64,000 nt of DNA from Acidobacteriota bacterium (GTDB lineage: Bacteria; Acidobacteriota; Thermoanaerobaculia; Gp7-AA8), in assembly GCA_019244185.1 (NCBI GenBank), contig JAFATB010000006.1, positions 62,001 through 126,000 of the forward strand. The letters are read 5' to 3'. Position 1 is the stretch's first letter; each line of letters starts with the position of its first letter. Both the position numbers and the translations under genes were made by a program. This document shows, piece by piece, positions 43,324-54,094 of this stretch. The notes under the pieces were generated by a model, which saw only the letters and a program-made list of their open reading frames with translations, did no database searches and was not told the DNA's origin.

Positions 43324-46300
43324 ATGCGAATCGCGGTTCGTTTCGCCGTCCTTGCCGTTCTCTTCTCCCTCCTCACTCCCATCGCCAGCGCCCAGTACTT
43401 CGGCCGCAACAAGGTCCAGTGGGAGGCCTTCGACTTCAAAGTGCTCCAGACGGAACACTTCGACATCTACTACTACGACCAGGAAGCGGACGTCGTGCAG
43501 GACGTCGGGCGCATGGCCGAGCGGTGGTACGCGCGCCTCTCGCGCGTGTTCAATCATTCGTTCAAGCGCAAGCCGATCGTGCTCTACGCAAACGCAGCCG
43601 ACTTCCACCAGACTACGACCACCGGTGGTCTCATCGGCGAAGGCACGGGAGGTTTCACCGACGCGTTCATGAACCGCGTCGTGCTTCCGCTCACCGGCGA
43701 CTACGCCGAAAACGATCACGTCCTCGGCCACGAGATCGTGCACGTCTTCCAGTACGACATCGCCGCGAACGCGAACCAGAATCGCCGGCGCTTCCAGCTC
43801 GAACAACTGCCGCTGTGGCTCGTCGAAGGCATGGCCGAGTACTTCTCGAAAGGCCGCGTCGATCCGCTCACCGCGATGTGGATCCGCGACGCCACGCTCC
43901 AGAACCGCATGCCGAACCTGCGCGACCTCACGCGCGATCCGCGCTACTTCCCGTATCGCTACGGCCAGGCGCTCATGGCGTACATCGGCGCGCGCTTCGG
44001 CGACGAGGCGGTCGTGCGCTACTTCATGGCCGCGGGCATGACGGGCATCGAGGAAGGCTTCGACCGCGCGCTCGGCGTGCCGGCCAAGCAGCTCTTCACC
44101 GACTGGACCGAATCGGCGCGCGAGCTGTACAACCCGATCGTCGCCGAGCGCACCGCGCAGCTGCCCAACCTCCTCGTCGGCCGCCGTCCGGAGCCGGGCA
44201 AGAAACGCAACCGCGGCTCGTCGGAGCTGAACGTCGGCCCCGCGGTGAGTCCCGACGGCAAGTACGTCGCGTTCCTCTCCGCGCGCGAGCTCTTCTCGAT
44301 CGATCTCTTCCTCGCCGACGCGCACACCGGCCAAGTCATCCGCCGGCTCGTGTCGTCGGACCGCGACGCGCATTTCGAGTCGCTGCGCTTCATCGAGTCC
44401 GCGGGCTCGTGGTCGCCCGACAGCCGCCGCCTCGCGTTCATCACGTTCGCCAAAGGCGACAACTACCTGACCATCGTCGACGTCGAGACGCGCAAGGTCG
44501 ACACGATCCACGTGCCGGGACTCGAGGCGATCACCAACGTCGCGTGGGGACCGGACAACCGCACCATCGCCATCGCCGGCCAGACCACCGGCGTCAGCGA
44601 TCTGTTCCTCTACGACATCCAGTCGAACCAGGTGCGGCGCCTCACGGCCGACAAGTACGCGGACCTGCAGCCGGCGTGGTCGCCCGACGGCCGCACGCTC
44701 GCCTTCGTCACCGACCGCGGCACGAACACCGTGCTCGAACAGCTGCGCTTCACGCCGATGCGCCTCGCCACGATCGACATCGCGTCCGGCCAGGTGCATC
44801 TCATCGACGCCTTCCCCGCCGCGGAGCACATCAATCCGCAGTTCTCTCCGGATGGAAGCTCGCTCTATTTCATCGCCAACCCGGAAGGCATTCCGGACCT
44901 CTACCGGATCGGATTGGCGGATGGACATCTCTCCCGCCTGACGGCCGTCACGACGGGCGTCTCCGGCATCACCGAGCTCGCGCCGGCGCTCAGCGTCGCG
45001 TCGCGCAGCGGCGACATCGTCTTCTCCGTCTACGAGGGCGACAACTACAACCTCTATTCACTGCCCGCGAACGCCACCGGCACCGCGATCGCCGCCGCCG
45101 CTGCGCCGCCCGAGAACGCCGCCGCGCGCGCCGCGCTCCTGCCGCCGCTGCGGGCGACCGGCTCGGAGATCACCGGCTATCTCATGCGCCCCGAGGAAGG
45201 ACTGCCGCCGGCGTCGACGCAGTTCACGGAACGCAGCTACAGGCCCGACCTTCACCTCGCCTACCTCGGACCTCCGACGCTCGGCGTCGGCGTCGACCAG
45301 TTCGGCTCGGGCGCGAGCGGCAGCGTCAGCGCGTTCTTCAGCGACATCCTCGGCCAGCACAACGTCGGCTTCACGTTCCAGGGCGGCGGCAGCTCCGGCG
45401 GCGGCAGCATCGGCGATCAGCTCGGCGGCGAAGTCTTCTACCTGAATCAGACCCACCGCCTGAACTGGGGCGCCGACGTCACGCACATCCCGTACGTCTA
45501 CGCCAACGCCGCCTACGGCACCGGCTTCGTCCCCGGCACGAACCAGCCCGCGGACATCTATCAGGAGTTCCGCGAGACGCAACTCGTCACCGACGCCACG
45601 GGCCTCGCGCAGTATCCGTTCAGCTCCACGCGCCGCGTCGAGGCGTCCGCCGGCGTCGAACGCTATTCGTTCAAGCAGGAGACGATCACCTACTACTTCG
45701 TCGGCAACGAGATCGTCGAACGCGACCGCGAGCGGCTCCCCGGCTCGTTCGTGCTGAACCTCGGACAGGTGCAGGGCGCGTTCGTCGGCGACAGCTCGAT
45801 CTACGGCTTCATCTCGCCGATCGAAGGCACCCGCTATCGCTACGAGGTCACCGCGCTGCGCGGCGATCTCAATTTCGAGACCGCGCTAGCCGACTGGCGC
45901 CGCTACTTCTTCTTCCGTCCCGTGACGCTCGCCGTGCGCGGACTGCACTACGGCCGCTACGGCGCGGGCTCCGATGACACGCGCCTCTCGCCGCTCTACC
46001 TCGGACAAGGCTCGCTCGTGCGCGGCTACGATCCGTATTCGATCAACGCATCGGAATGCGTCGGCGCCGCCGGCACGTGCCCGGTCTTCGATCGTCTCGT
46101 CGGCACGCGTCTCCTCGCCGGCAGCGTCGAGCTCCGCGCACCGCTCCTCGGCACGCGCGAGTTCGGCCTGATCAACGCGTCGTTCCTGCCGACGGAGATC
46201 TTCGCGTTCGGCGACGTCGGCGCGGCGTGGAGCTCGGGCCAGCACGTCGACTGGCAGTTCAAGACCAACACGACCGCGCGCGTGCCGGTCGTCAGCGTCG

Positions 46301-46416
46301 GCGCGGGCCTGCGCATTCTCCTGAGCTACATCCCGCTCGAGTTCTACGCCGCGAAGCCGTTCCAGCGTCCGAACGAGGACATCATCTACGGCTTCAACAT
46401 CATCCCGGGCTGGTAG
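43324..46416 (+). CDS. surface protein: MA-type peptidase, beta-propeller and Omp85 barrel
   Basis: Encodes 1030 residues. Signal peptide to about residue 23. Residues 40-290 form a gluzincin-like peptidase with GHEIVHVF (His136, Glu137, His140) and LPLWLVEGMAEYF supplying the distal Glu (168 or 172). Residues 300-560 hold a TolB/WD40-like propeller with repeated SPDGKYVAFLS, SPDSRRLAFI, SPDGRTLAFVT and SPDGSSLYFIA. From about 640 the chain becomes a beta-barrel that ends with FAFGDVGAAW and the terminal Omp85/BamA-type strands to the C-terminal Trp. This implies an outer-membrane anchored protease or exporter. A single gene combining the three modules is unusual. Confidence 0.85.
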   Translation: MRIAVRFAVLAVLFSLLTPIASAQYFGRNKVQWEAFDFKVLQTEHFDIYYYDQEADVVQDVGRMAERWYARLSRVFNHSFKRKPIVLYANAADFHQTTTTGGLIGEGTGGFTDAFMNRVVLPLTGDYAENDHVLGHEIVHVFQYDIAANANQNRRRFQLEQLPLWLVEGMAEYFSKGRVDPLTAMWIRDATLQNRMPNLRDLTRDPRYFPYRYGQALMAYIGARFGDEAVVRYFMAAGMTGIEEGFDRALGVPAKQLFTDWTESARELYNPIVAERTAQLPNLLVGRRPEPGKKRNRGSSELNVGPAVSPDGKYVAFLSARELFSIDLFLADAHTGQVIRRLVSSDRDAHFESLRFIESAGSWSPDSRRLAFITFAKGDNYLTIVDVETRKVDTIHVPGLEAITNVAWGPDNRTIAIAGQTTGVSDLFLYDIQSNQVRRLTADKYADLQPAWSPDGRTLAFVTDRGTNTVLEQLRFTPMRLATIDIASGQVHLIDAFPAAEHINPQFSPDGSSLYFIANPEGIPDLYRIGLADGHLSRLTAVTTGVSGITELAPALSVASRSGDIVFSVYEGDNYNLYSLPANATGTAIAAAAAPPENAAARAALLPPLRATGSEITGYLMRPEEGLPPASTQFTERSYRPDLHLAYLGPPTLGVGVDQFGSGASGSVSAFFSDILGQHNVGFTFQGGGSSGGGSIGDQLGGEVFYLNQTHRLNWGADVTHIPYVYANAAYGTGFVPGTNQPADIYQEFRETQLVTDATGLAQYPFSSTRRVEASAGVERYSFKQETITYYFVGNEIVERDRERLPGSFVLNLGQVQGAFVGDSSIYGFISPIEGTRYRYEVTALRGDLNFETALADWRRYFFFRPVTLAVRGLHYGRYGAGSDDTRLSPLYLGQGSLVRGYDPYSINASECVGAAGTCPVFDRLVGTRLLAGSVELRAPLLGTREFGLINASFLPTEIFAFGDVGAAWSSGQHVDWQFKTNTTARVPVVSVGAGLRILLSYIPLEFYAAKPFQRPNEDIIYGFNIIPGW

Positions 46417-46418
46417 CG

Positions 46419-46778
46419 TTGCCGATCTCACCGCGTGAGTTCGAGCGCCTCGTCGAAGAGGCGCTCGAACAACTCCCGCCGAGGTTCGCGGAGCTGCTCG
46501 AGAACGTGCTCGTGGTCGTCGAGGAAGAGCCGAGCGACGAAGACCTCACGCTCGTGCCGAACGAACACTCCGAGCTCCTCGGCATCTATCGCGGCGTGAT
46601 GCGCACGCGCCGCACGCACGACATGCTGCCGATGCTCCCCGATCAGATCGCGATCTTCCGCGGCCCGATCCTGCGCGTCACACGCACGCGCGGCGACGCC
46701 GTGCGGCAGATCCGCGAGACGGTCGTGCACGAGCTCGGGCACTACTTCGGGCTGCACGACGCGGACATGGCGTTCTGA
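46419..46778 (+). CDS. minimal zincin-like metallopeptidase (PF06262 type)
   Basis: Encodes 119 residues from the TTG at 46419, two bases after the upstream stop. Motif HELGHYFGLHD at 104-114 gives His104, Glu105, His108 and Asp114 of the HExxHxxGxxD zinc motif. The N-terminal part FERLVEEALEQLPPRF and VEEEP are typical of this small family of unknown function. An ATG or GTG start is absent in this frame, so TTG is inferred. Confidence 0.85.
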   Translation: MPISPREFERLVEEALEQLPPRFAELLENVLVVVEEEPSDEDLTLVPNEHSELLGIYRGVMRTRRTHDMLPMLPDQIAIFRGPILRVTRTRGDAVRQIRETVVHELGHYFGLHDADMAF

Positions 46779-46823
46779 TTTCCGACGCGCTTCCGCCACA
46801 TTTCGGGATGTGAGACTTCGGTG

Positions 46824-46855
46824 AACTCGCGCACGCCGTTGCGCGCGCGCGAGTT
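46824..46855. terminator. stem-loop downstream of the zincin gene
   Basis: AACTCGCGC (46824-46832) and GCGCGAGTT (46847-46855) form a 9-bp perfect stem, 45 nt after the zincin stop. There is no T-run. A separate 18-bp perfect palindrome GCGGCGCTGCAGCGCCGC is at 46877-46894, just before the ribosome site of the next gene, and may be an operator or a chance GC palindrome. Confidence 0.4.
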
Positions 46856-46915
46856 ACGCGTGTGGCATCGCGGGCAGCGGCGCTGCAGCGCCGCGATGGG
46901 CGAAGGAGGCCGCCC

Positions 46916-48651
46916 ATGAAACGTCGTCTCTGGCTCATCGTCTCGCTGCTCGTCGCACTGCACGCGCTCGCGGAGGTGACGCTGCCGCGGATCGAAGGGC
47001 ACGTCGTCGGGTACGGAGGTCCGATCCCCGGCGTGACGGTGCTGCTGACCGGTCCCGGCATTCGCTACACGCGCGTGACCGATAGCAATGGGGCGTTTCG
47101 CTTTGACGCTGTGCCGCGCGGGGACTACGAGATCCGTGCGGAGTTGGAGGGTTTCGCGCGAACGAGGCGCATGGTCACCGTCGCCGTGAACGATCTCACG
47201 CTCGAGTTGTCGCTCCACGCCGAAGTCACGGAAGCCATCACGGTGACGGCACTGTCGCCGACCGCACACGATCCGTGGACGGTCCTGCGACAAGTCTCCG
47301 GAACGCGGGAGCAAACGCACGCCCGCTACGCGCACGTCGAGGAGCACGCGTATCTCGACGCGTCGAAGCAGCGCACGACGACGTTCTCCATCGACGTCGA
47401 TCGCGCCTCGTACGCGAACGTCCGCGGCTTGCTCCAAAGCGGCTACGACGTTCCGCCCGATGCCGTGCGCGTCGAGGAGATGATCAACTACTTTACTTAC
47501 GACTATCCGCGGCCGTCCGACGGCATCCCGTTCAGCATCACCACCGAGATCGCCGGCTGTCCGTGGAATCCGGCGAACCGCCTGCTGCGCATCGGCGTGC
47601 AGGGGCGCGCGCTGCAGGAAGCGGACATGGCGCCGAACCAGCTCGTGTTCCTCGTCGACGTCTCGGGATCGATGGACGAGTCGAACCGGCTGCCGCTGAT
47701 CCAGAGCGCACTGCGGCTGCTCGTCGCGCGGCTGCGCGCGGAAGACCGCGTCGCGATCGTCGTCTACGCGGGAGAAGAAGGCCTCGCGCTGCCGTCGACG
47801 TCGGGCGCGGACAAAAGCGCGATCCTCGCCGCGATCGACAACCTCTCGGCGGGTGGTTCCACGGCCGGCGGCGCGGGGATCGAGCTCGCGTACAAGATCG
47901 CGCAGCAGAACCTCATCCCCGACGGCAACAACCGCGTGATCCTCGCCACCGACGGCGACTTCAACGTCGGTCCGGCCAGCGCGTCCGAGCTCGAAGAGCT
48001 GATCGCCAGGAAACGCAAGTCCGGCATCTTCCTCTCCGTCGTCGGCGTCGGCGAACAAAACGACGCGGCGCTCGAGACACTCGCGGACAAGGCGACGGCA
48101 ACTACGCGTATCTCGACTCACTGAAAGAAGCAGAGAAGGTCTTCACGCGCGAGCTCACGAGCACGCTCGTGACGATCGCGAAAGACGTGAAGGTGCAGCT
48201 CGCGTTCGATCCCGCGCGCGTGGCGTCGTACCGGCAGATCGGCTACGAGAACCGCGCGCTCGCGAACGAGGACTTCGACAACGACGAAGTCGATGCGGGC
48301 GAGCTCGGCGCCGGCGACTCGGTCACGGTGCTCTACGAGGTTGTCCCGCGCGGCGACGCGCGCGGCGGCACGCTGTCGACGCTGAAGGTGCGCTACAAGG
48401 AGCCGCACGCGTGGCGCAGCCGGCTCGTCACCGCCGAGGCGGTGGATGAAGGGAAGAGCGCGTACGAGGCGTCGGTGGACTTGCAGTTCGCCGCGTCCGT
48501 CGCGGAGTTCGGCCTCCTGCTGCGCGACTCGCCGAACAAGGAGAGCGCGAGCTACGACGACGCGCTGCACCTCGCGCGCGTGTCGCAGGGCGCGGACCTC
48601 GACGGCATGCGCGGCGAGTTCCTGGCGCTGCTCGACAAGGCGAAACGATGA
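46916..48651 (+). pseudogene. frameshifted YfbK-like VWA-domain protein
   Basis: The gene reads from ATG 46916 (aaggagg six bases upstream) to a frame break near 48090, then continues one frame later to a TGA at 48649-48651. Restoring one G at 48090-48092 gives ADKGDGNYAYLDSLKEAEK, as expected for the family, and a product of about 578 residues. Parts: signal peptide, a carboxypeptidase-regulatory-like domain (RIEGHVVGYGGPIPGVTVLL), the VWA N-terminal region, a VWA domain with the MIDAS DVSGSMDES, and a DUF3520-like C-terminal domain. Without correction it stops after TTRISTH. A single-base sequencing error is at least as likely as true inactivation. Confidence 0.85.
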
Positions 48652-48652
48652 G

Positions 48653-49423
48653 CTACTTGATCGCGATCAGCTCGATGTCGAAGACGAGCGTGCCGTGCGG
48701 CTTCCCGGGCTCGTTGCCGTACGCGAGATTGCCCGGAATCCAGAGCCGCGCCTGCTCGCCCGGCGTCATCAGCTGCAAGCCCTCGATCCAGCCTTTGATG
48801 ACGCCCCCGAGCGGAAACGTCGCCGGCTCGCCGCGCACGACCGAGCTGTCGAACATCCGCCCGTCGGTCGTCCAGCCGGTGTAGTGCACGACGACCGTGT
48901 CTTTGCGCTTCGGGTGCTGCGTGCCGTCGCCGGGACGCAGCACTTTGTACGCGAGGCCCGACGGCGTCTTGATCGCCCCTTCGGACGGCGCGGCGACGTC
49001 GGCCGGCGTCTGCGGCGGATGCACGATCTCGACGAGCTCCGTGTCGAACACGAGACCGTTGTCGACTTTGCCGCCGGTGAGCGCGCCGGGCACCCACGCC
49101 CGCTGCCGCTCGCCGACGACCATCCCGCGCACCGCTTCACCCCAGCCCGGAATCATCTTCGGAACGCCGATGAGGAGCGACTGCGGCTCGACGACGTTCT
49201 GCACCAGCGAGCCGTCGGACTTCCACACCGTGTAGCGCACGCGCACGAGATCGTCCGCCGCCGGCTTCTCGGTTCCCGTCCCCGGCGCGAGCCTCTTCGT
49301 CACGAGCCCGTCCGCCGCCTTCTCCGCGTCGGCGGGAGGCGCGGTGAGATCGGCAGGAGGCGCGGGCTTGTCGGCGGCGGCGAGGGAGAGGGCCACGAGA
49401 AGAATCGGAAGGAGTCGTTTCAT
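48653..49423 (-). CDS. periplasmic double-domain FKBP isomerase
   Basis: Encodes 256 residues with a signal peptide ending near AAA-DKP (residue 18). Two FKBP domains: the first (about 50-140, VRVRYTVWKSDGSLVQN) and the second (about 165-256, VVVHYTGWTTDGRMFDSS, FPLGGVIKGWIEGLQLM and LVFDIELIAIK). The second retains the usual aromatic pocket; the first is more diverged (e.g. KMIPGWGEAVRGM) and may be a non-catalytic or chaperone module. Such exported FKBPs fold envelope proteins. It is convergent with the VWA gene (one base apart). Confidence 0.92.
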   Translation of the reverse strand: MKRLLPILLVALSLAAADKPAPPADLTAPPADAEKAADGLVTKRLAPGTGTEKPAADDLVRVRYTVWKSDGSLVQNVVEPQSLLIGVPKMIPGWGEAVRGMVVGERQRAWVPGALTGGKVDNGLVFDTELVEIVHPPQTPADVAAPSEGAIKTPSGLAYKVLRPGDGTQHPKRKDTVVVHYTGWTTDGRMFDSSVVRGEPATFPLGGVIKGWIEGLQLMTPGEQARLWIPGNLAYGNEPGKPHGTLVFDIELIAIK

Positions 49424-49552
49424 CGCGGCGGCATTCTAATTCTGCTCTGTCTTCGTGACGATCCCGGCCGTGCGCTTCAGCCTCGCGTCGTTGAAAGCGA
49501 CGGAAGGTTCTGACAGTGAGTCCTTCGTGTGCGCTTATTAATGACTGCTGAT

Positions 49553-49829
49553 CTTCAATTTCAAGCTACCGAACTTCAAATTGAAGTTGCCGACGTTCAA
49601 TTCGAAGCTGTCGACCTTCAACTTTGAAGCTACCGGCCTTCAATTCGAAGCTGCCGACCTTCAACGTTGAATCTACCGGCCTTCAATTCGAAGCTGTCGA
49701 CCTTCAATTTTGAATCTGCCGGCCTTCAATTCGATGCGACCGACCTTCAACTTTGAATCTACCGTCCTTCAATTCGAAGCTGTCGACCTTCAATTCGAAG
49801 CGACCGACCATCGATTTGAAGCGACGAAC
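49553..49829. repeat. 13-unit AT-rich palindromic tandem array, 21/22-nt period
   Basis: Units start with CTTCAA at 49553, 49574, 49595 (variant), 49616, 49638, 49659, 49681, 49702, 49724, 49745, 49767, 49788 and 49809 (variant). Two unit types alternate: a 21-nt type with TTCAATTCGAA and a 22-nt type with TTCAACTTTGAA, TTCAACGTTGAA or TTCAATTTTGAA, giving a 43-nt higher-order repeat. Each unit has an inverted repeat TTCAA/TTGAA or TTCGAA followed by a conserved CTGCCGAC or CTACCGGC tail. It is much richer in A and T than the surrounding genome. Not a CRISPR: no unique spacers. Confidence 0.95.
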
Positions 49830-49946
49830 CGTCCGCAGTTGCAACTTCGTCGATCGCTCTCACCTACTCTAACGTTGCGGAGAAACGTGCGCCGGCCGAG
49901 CCGGCGTGGTCCGTGCTGGCGTGGTCGCCGCGGAACGGCATCGAGA

Positions 49947-50050
49947 CAGCCGCACGTGCAGCCTGGTTAGGCCCTGAGCGCAGCCGGCCGCGCCGGCCAG
50001 CCGCACGTGCAGCTTGGCTATGCCCTGAGCGGAGCCGGCCGCGCCGGCCC
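49947..50050 (+). repeat. two direct copies of the 52-nt GC-rich element
   Basis: Copies at 49947-49998 and 49999-50050 share the layout: AGCCGCACGTGC, a C-T-rich middle (CTGGTTAGGCCCTGAGC or TTGGCTATGCCCTGAGC) and the ending AGCCGGCCGCGCCGGCC. Related copies form the two arms of the inverted repeat at 12361-12541. Both copies here are head to tail, adjacent to the stop (50053) of the minus-strand gene, so they lie at a 3' gene end just as at purF. Confidence 0.9.
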
Positions 50051-50052
50051 GG

Positions 50053-51060
50053 CTACTGCACGAGCACGATCTTCTCCGCCAGCTCGTACCGCTCGTTCGC
50101 GAGCGTGTCCGTCACCGCGACGCGCAACAGATAGTCGCCGGGCGGGACGCGGCTCACGTCGACAGTGGTGCCGACGCCGAAGTGGCCCTGCACGCCTTTG
50201 AGCGCGATCGGCTCGATCGTCCCGGTCAGGCCGCGCAGCGATTTGCCTTCCGACTCGAGCGTGACGTTCGCGGTGAGCTTCGGCGCGCCGCTCGCGTCGA
50301 CCTGCGGGTTCTGCGCTTCGAAGAAGATCCACAGCTCGTCGCTGCCCTTGTGAAACGTCCGGTCGGCTTTCGGCAGGACTTTGATGCCGCCGAACGCGAA
50401 CGGATCGTCCGCGAGCTGCGGCTTCGCGAGCGGAAACACGGCATTCGACACGATGAGACGCGAGACGCGGCGCGTGGTCCGCTGCAACGGATTGAGCAGC
50501 ATCGGCATCGATGCCATGGCGACCGGCGCGTCTTTGATCGCGAGGCCGAACGTCGCGTTGCGATTGCCCGGCGTCAGCGGAAACGAGCGCTCGTAATACC
50601 AGCCGCCGTCGCCGGCCTTCGTCAGCACGACCGGCTCCTCGCGCGACCACGCCACGCCGTGGCCGCTCGCATCGGCGCCCGCGTCGAGCGCGCCGAAGAA
50701 GGTGACCTTGCCGTCCGCCGGAATCGCGACGTCCGACGACGGCGCGAAATGCATGGCGACGTAGTACTGCCCTTTCGCCGTGATGAACTCGCCGAATGCG
50801 ACGTGCAGCGGCGCGACCTTGTAGTCGGCGTGCTGCAAATCCGCGATCGCTTCTTTCAGCCGCGCGCTGCGCAGCGGATGCTCCGCGGCCGACGCCTCGC
50901 TGAGGCGCATCGCCACGAGCTCGTCGTTCGCACGCTGAATCTCGCGCTCGCCGATCGCGTGCGCATCGCCCGGCGCGCCGCGCGGGTCGCGGTCGCGTTG
51001 GGCGAAGAGCGGGAGCGCCGCGAGGAGAAGCAGCGAGGTGGCAAGACTCAGTGCGCGCAT
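50053..51060 (-). CDS. secreted protein of unknown function
   Basis: Encodes 335 residues with a Sec signal peptide (cleavage near PLFAQ). Residues 35-80 are helical, followed by about 230 residues of beta-strand pattern (FGEFITAKGQYYVAMHF, ELWIFFEAQN, TANVTLESEG) and a final module with GDYLLRVAVTDTLANERYELAEKIVLV that resembles Ig-like/PapD-type strands. No enzyme motif, no Cys. It lies downstream of the glyoxylate operon, with the small acidic gene between, but whether it is co-transcribed is unknown. Confidence 0.7.
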   Translation of the reverse strand: MRALSLATSLLLLAALPLFAQRDRDPRGAPGDAHAIGEREIQRANDELVAMRLSEASAAEHPLRSARLKEAIADLQHADYKVAPLHVAFGEFITAKGQYYVAMHFAPSSDVAIPADGKVTFFGALDAGADASGHGVAWSREEPVVLTKAGDGGWYYERSFPLTPGNRNATFGLAIKDAPVAMASMPMLLNPLQRTTRRVSRLIVSNAVFPLAKPQLADDPFAFGGIKVLPKADRTFHKGSDELWIFFEAQNPQVDASGAPKLTANVTLESEGKSLRGLTGTIEPIALKGVQGHFGVGTTVDVSRVPPGDYLLRVAVTDTLANERYELAEKIVLVQ

Positions 51061-51081
51061 GAGCGCACCGAGTCTACGCCC

Positions 51082-51201
51082 TCAGTCGCGCGGCACGTGA
51101 AACGGCACCTCGTCGTCCTGCGCGGTGAGATATGCGCGGTCGTCGTCCTGCGGTTTGCGGTCGTCGTCTTCTTCGATGCGGTACGAGCGGATGTCTTCCA
51201 T
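51082..51201 (-). CDS. 39-residue acidic protein downstream of aceA
   Basis: A short frame with ATG 51201, preceded by a good ribosome site (gaggag, 7 nt spacing). The product begins MEDIRSYRIEEDDD and contains a second acidic cluster RKPQDDDRAY and ends VPFHVPRD; about a third of residues are Asp or Glu. It is 11 nt after the aceA stop and on the same strand, so probably transcribed in the aceBA operon. Possibly a small regulator or a protein-binding peptide. Not recognised as a known family. Confidence 0.6.
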   Translation of the reverse strand: MEDIRSYRIEEDDDRKPQDDDRAYLTAQDDEVPFHVPRD

Positions 51202-51212
51202 GTTGATTCTCC

Positions 51213-52496
51213 TCAGAACTGCGCGGCTTCGGTCGAGCCTTCGAGCGCCGTCGTCGACGACGCGCCGGCGCTGACGACTTTCGCCACTTCATCGAAGTAG
51301 CCGGTGCCGACCTCGCGCTGGTGGCGCGTGGCCGTGTATCCGTTCTCCTCGGCTGCGAACTCCGATTGCTGCAGCCGCGAGTACGCGGTCATGCCTTCTT
51401 CCTGGTACTGGCGCGCGAGCTCGAACATCGAGAAGTTCAGCGCGTGGAAACCGGCCAGCGTGACGAACTGGAACTTGTAGCCCATCGCGCCGAGCTCTTT
51501 CTGGAAGTTCGCGATCTCGTCGGGCGAGAGCTTCTTGGCCCAGTTGAACGACGGCGAGCAGTTGTACGCGAGCAGCTTGCCGGGATACTTCGCGTGCACG
51601 CCCTCGGCGAACTGGCGCGCCTCCTCGATGTCCGGCGTCGACGTCTCGCACCACAGCACGTCCGCGTACGGCGCGTAGGCGACCGCGCGCGCGATGGCCA
51701 TCTCGATGCCGTTGCGGATGCGGAAGAAGCCTTCCGGCGTGCGCTCGCCGGTGAGGAACTCGTGGTCGCGCGGATCGACGTCGCTCGTCAGCAGCGTCGC
51801 GCTGTGCGCGTCGGTGCGCGCGACGACGAGCGTCTGCACGCCCGTGACGTCGGCGGCGAGACGCGCGGCGTTGAGCGTGCGGATGAACTGCGAGACGGGG
51901 ACGAGCACCTTGCCCCCGAGGTGTCCGCACTTTTTCTCGGATGCGAGTTGATCCTCGAAGTGCACGGCGGCGGCGCCGGCCTCGATCATCTGCTTCATCA
52001 GCTCGAACGCGTTGAGCGCGCCGCCGAAGCCTGCTTCCGCGTCGGCGATGATCGGCGCGAACCAGTGCGTGCCGCTGCGGCCTTCGCAGTGGTCGATCTG
52101 ATCCGCGCGCTGCAGCGACTGATTGATGCGCTTCACGACCTGCGGCACGGAGTTCGAGGGATAGAGGCTCTGGTCGGGATACATGTGGCCGGCCAGGTTC
52201 GCGTCGGCGGCGACCTGCCAACCGGAGAGATAGATGGCCTTCAGACCCGCGCGCACCTGCTGGATGGCCTGATTGCCGGTGAGCGCGCCGAGGGCGTTCA
52301 CGTAGGGCTCGGTGTTGAGGAGCTGCCAGAGGCGCTCGGCGCCCATCTCCGCGAGGGTGTAGCGGATGTCGATCGAGCCGCGCAGGCGCAGCACGTCGTC
52401 CGCGGTGTATTCGCGGGTGACGCCGTTCCAGCGCGGATTCGACTCCCAGTCCTTCTCGATTCGCTTGGGGTCGCGTGCTTCTTTCAGCTTGGCCAT
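51213..52496 (-). CDS. aceA: isocitrate lyase
   Basis: Cleaves isocitrate to glyoxylate and succinate in the glyoxylate shunt. KKCGHLGGK is the isocitrate lyase signature with catalytic Cys; ADAEAGFGG is the Mg-binding segment; the C-terminal [13 protein letters not shown] is conserved. 427 residues from the ATG at 52496, which has aaggag at good spacing; an ATG at 52502 would overlap the malate synthase stop (ATGA) but sits too close to that ribosome site. It follows aceB directly, forming an operon. Confidence 0.96.
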   Translation of the reverse strand: MAKLKEARDPKRIEKDWESNPRWNGVTREYTADDVLRLRGSIDIRYTLAEMGAERLWQLLNTEPYVNALGALTGNQAIQQVRAGLKAIYLSGWQVAADANLAGHMYPDQSLYPSNSVPQVVKRINQSLQRADQIDHCEGRSGTHWFAPIIADAEAGFGGALNAFELMKQMIEAGAAAVHFEDQLASEKKCGHLGGKVLVPVSQFIRTLNAARLAADVTGVQTLVVARTDAHSATLLTSDVDPRDHEFLTGERTPEGFFRIRNGIEMAIARAVAYAPYADVLWCETSTPDIEEARQFAEGVHAKYPGKLLAYNCSPSFNWAKKLSPDEIANFQKELGAMGYKFQFVTLAGFHALNFSMFELARQYQEEGMTAYSRLQQSEFAAEENGYTATRHQREVGTGYFDEVAKVVSAGASSTTALEGSTEAAQF

Positions 52497-52498
52497 GC

Positions 52499-54094
<1,596 letters not shown>

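Larger units (their letters stand above)
49424..50052. other. 629-nt non-coding region with two repeat types
   Basis: The longest gap in the window. It has a GC-rich left part to about 49500, a promoter-like stretch around TATTAAT at 49536-49542, the palindromic array (49553-49829), a short spacer, and two 52-nt elements (49947-50050) touching the stop of the next minus-strand gene. The only open frame of note (49710-49970) just reads through the array and is not coding in my view. Both flanking genes read towards or away: the FKBP starts at its left edge and the unknown secreted gene ends at its right edge, both on the minus strand. Confidence 0.85.

Noticed and set aside
49553..49829. CRISPR array
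   Set aside because: Units are directly adjacent (21/22 nt), no unique spacers, no cas genes in the window.
49710..49970. 86-residue frame with LQFEA repeats
   Set aside because: It only arises where the array happens to stay in frame; the 43-nt higher-order period breaks any reading frame and there is no ribosome site.
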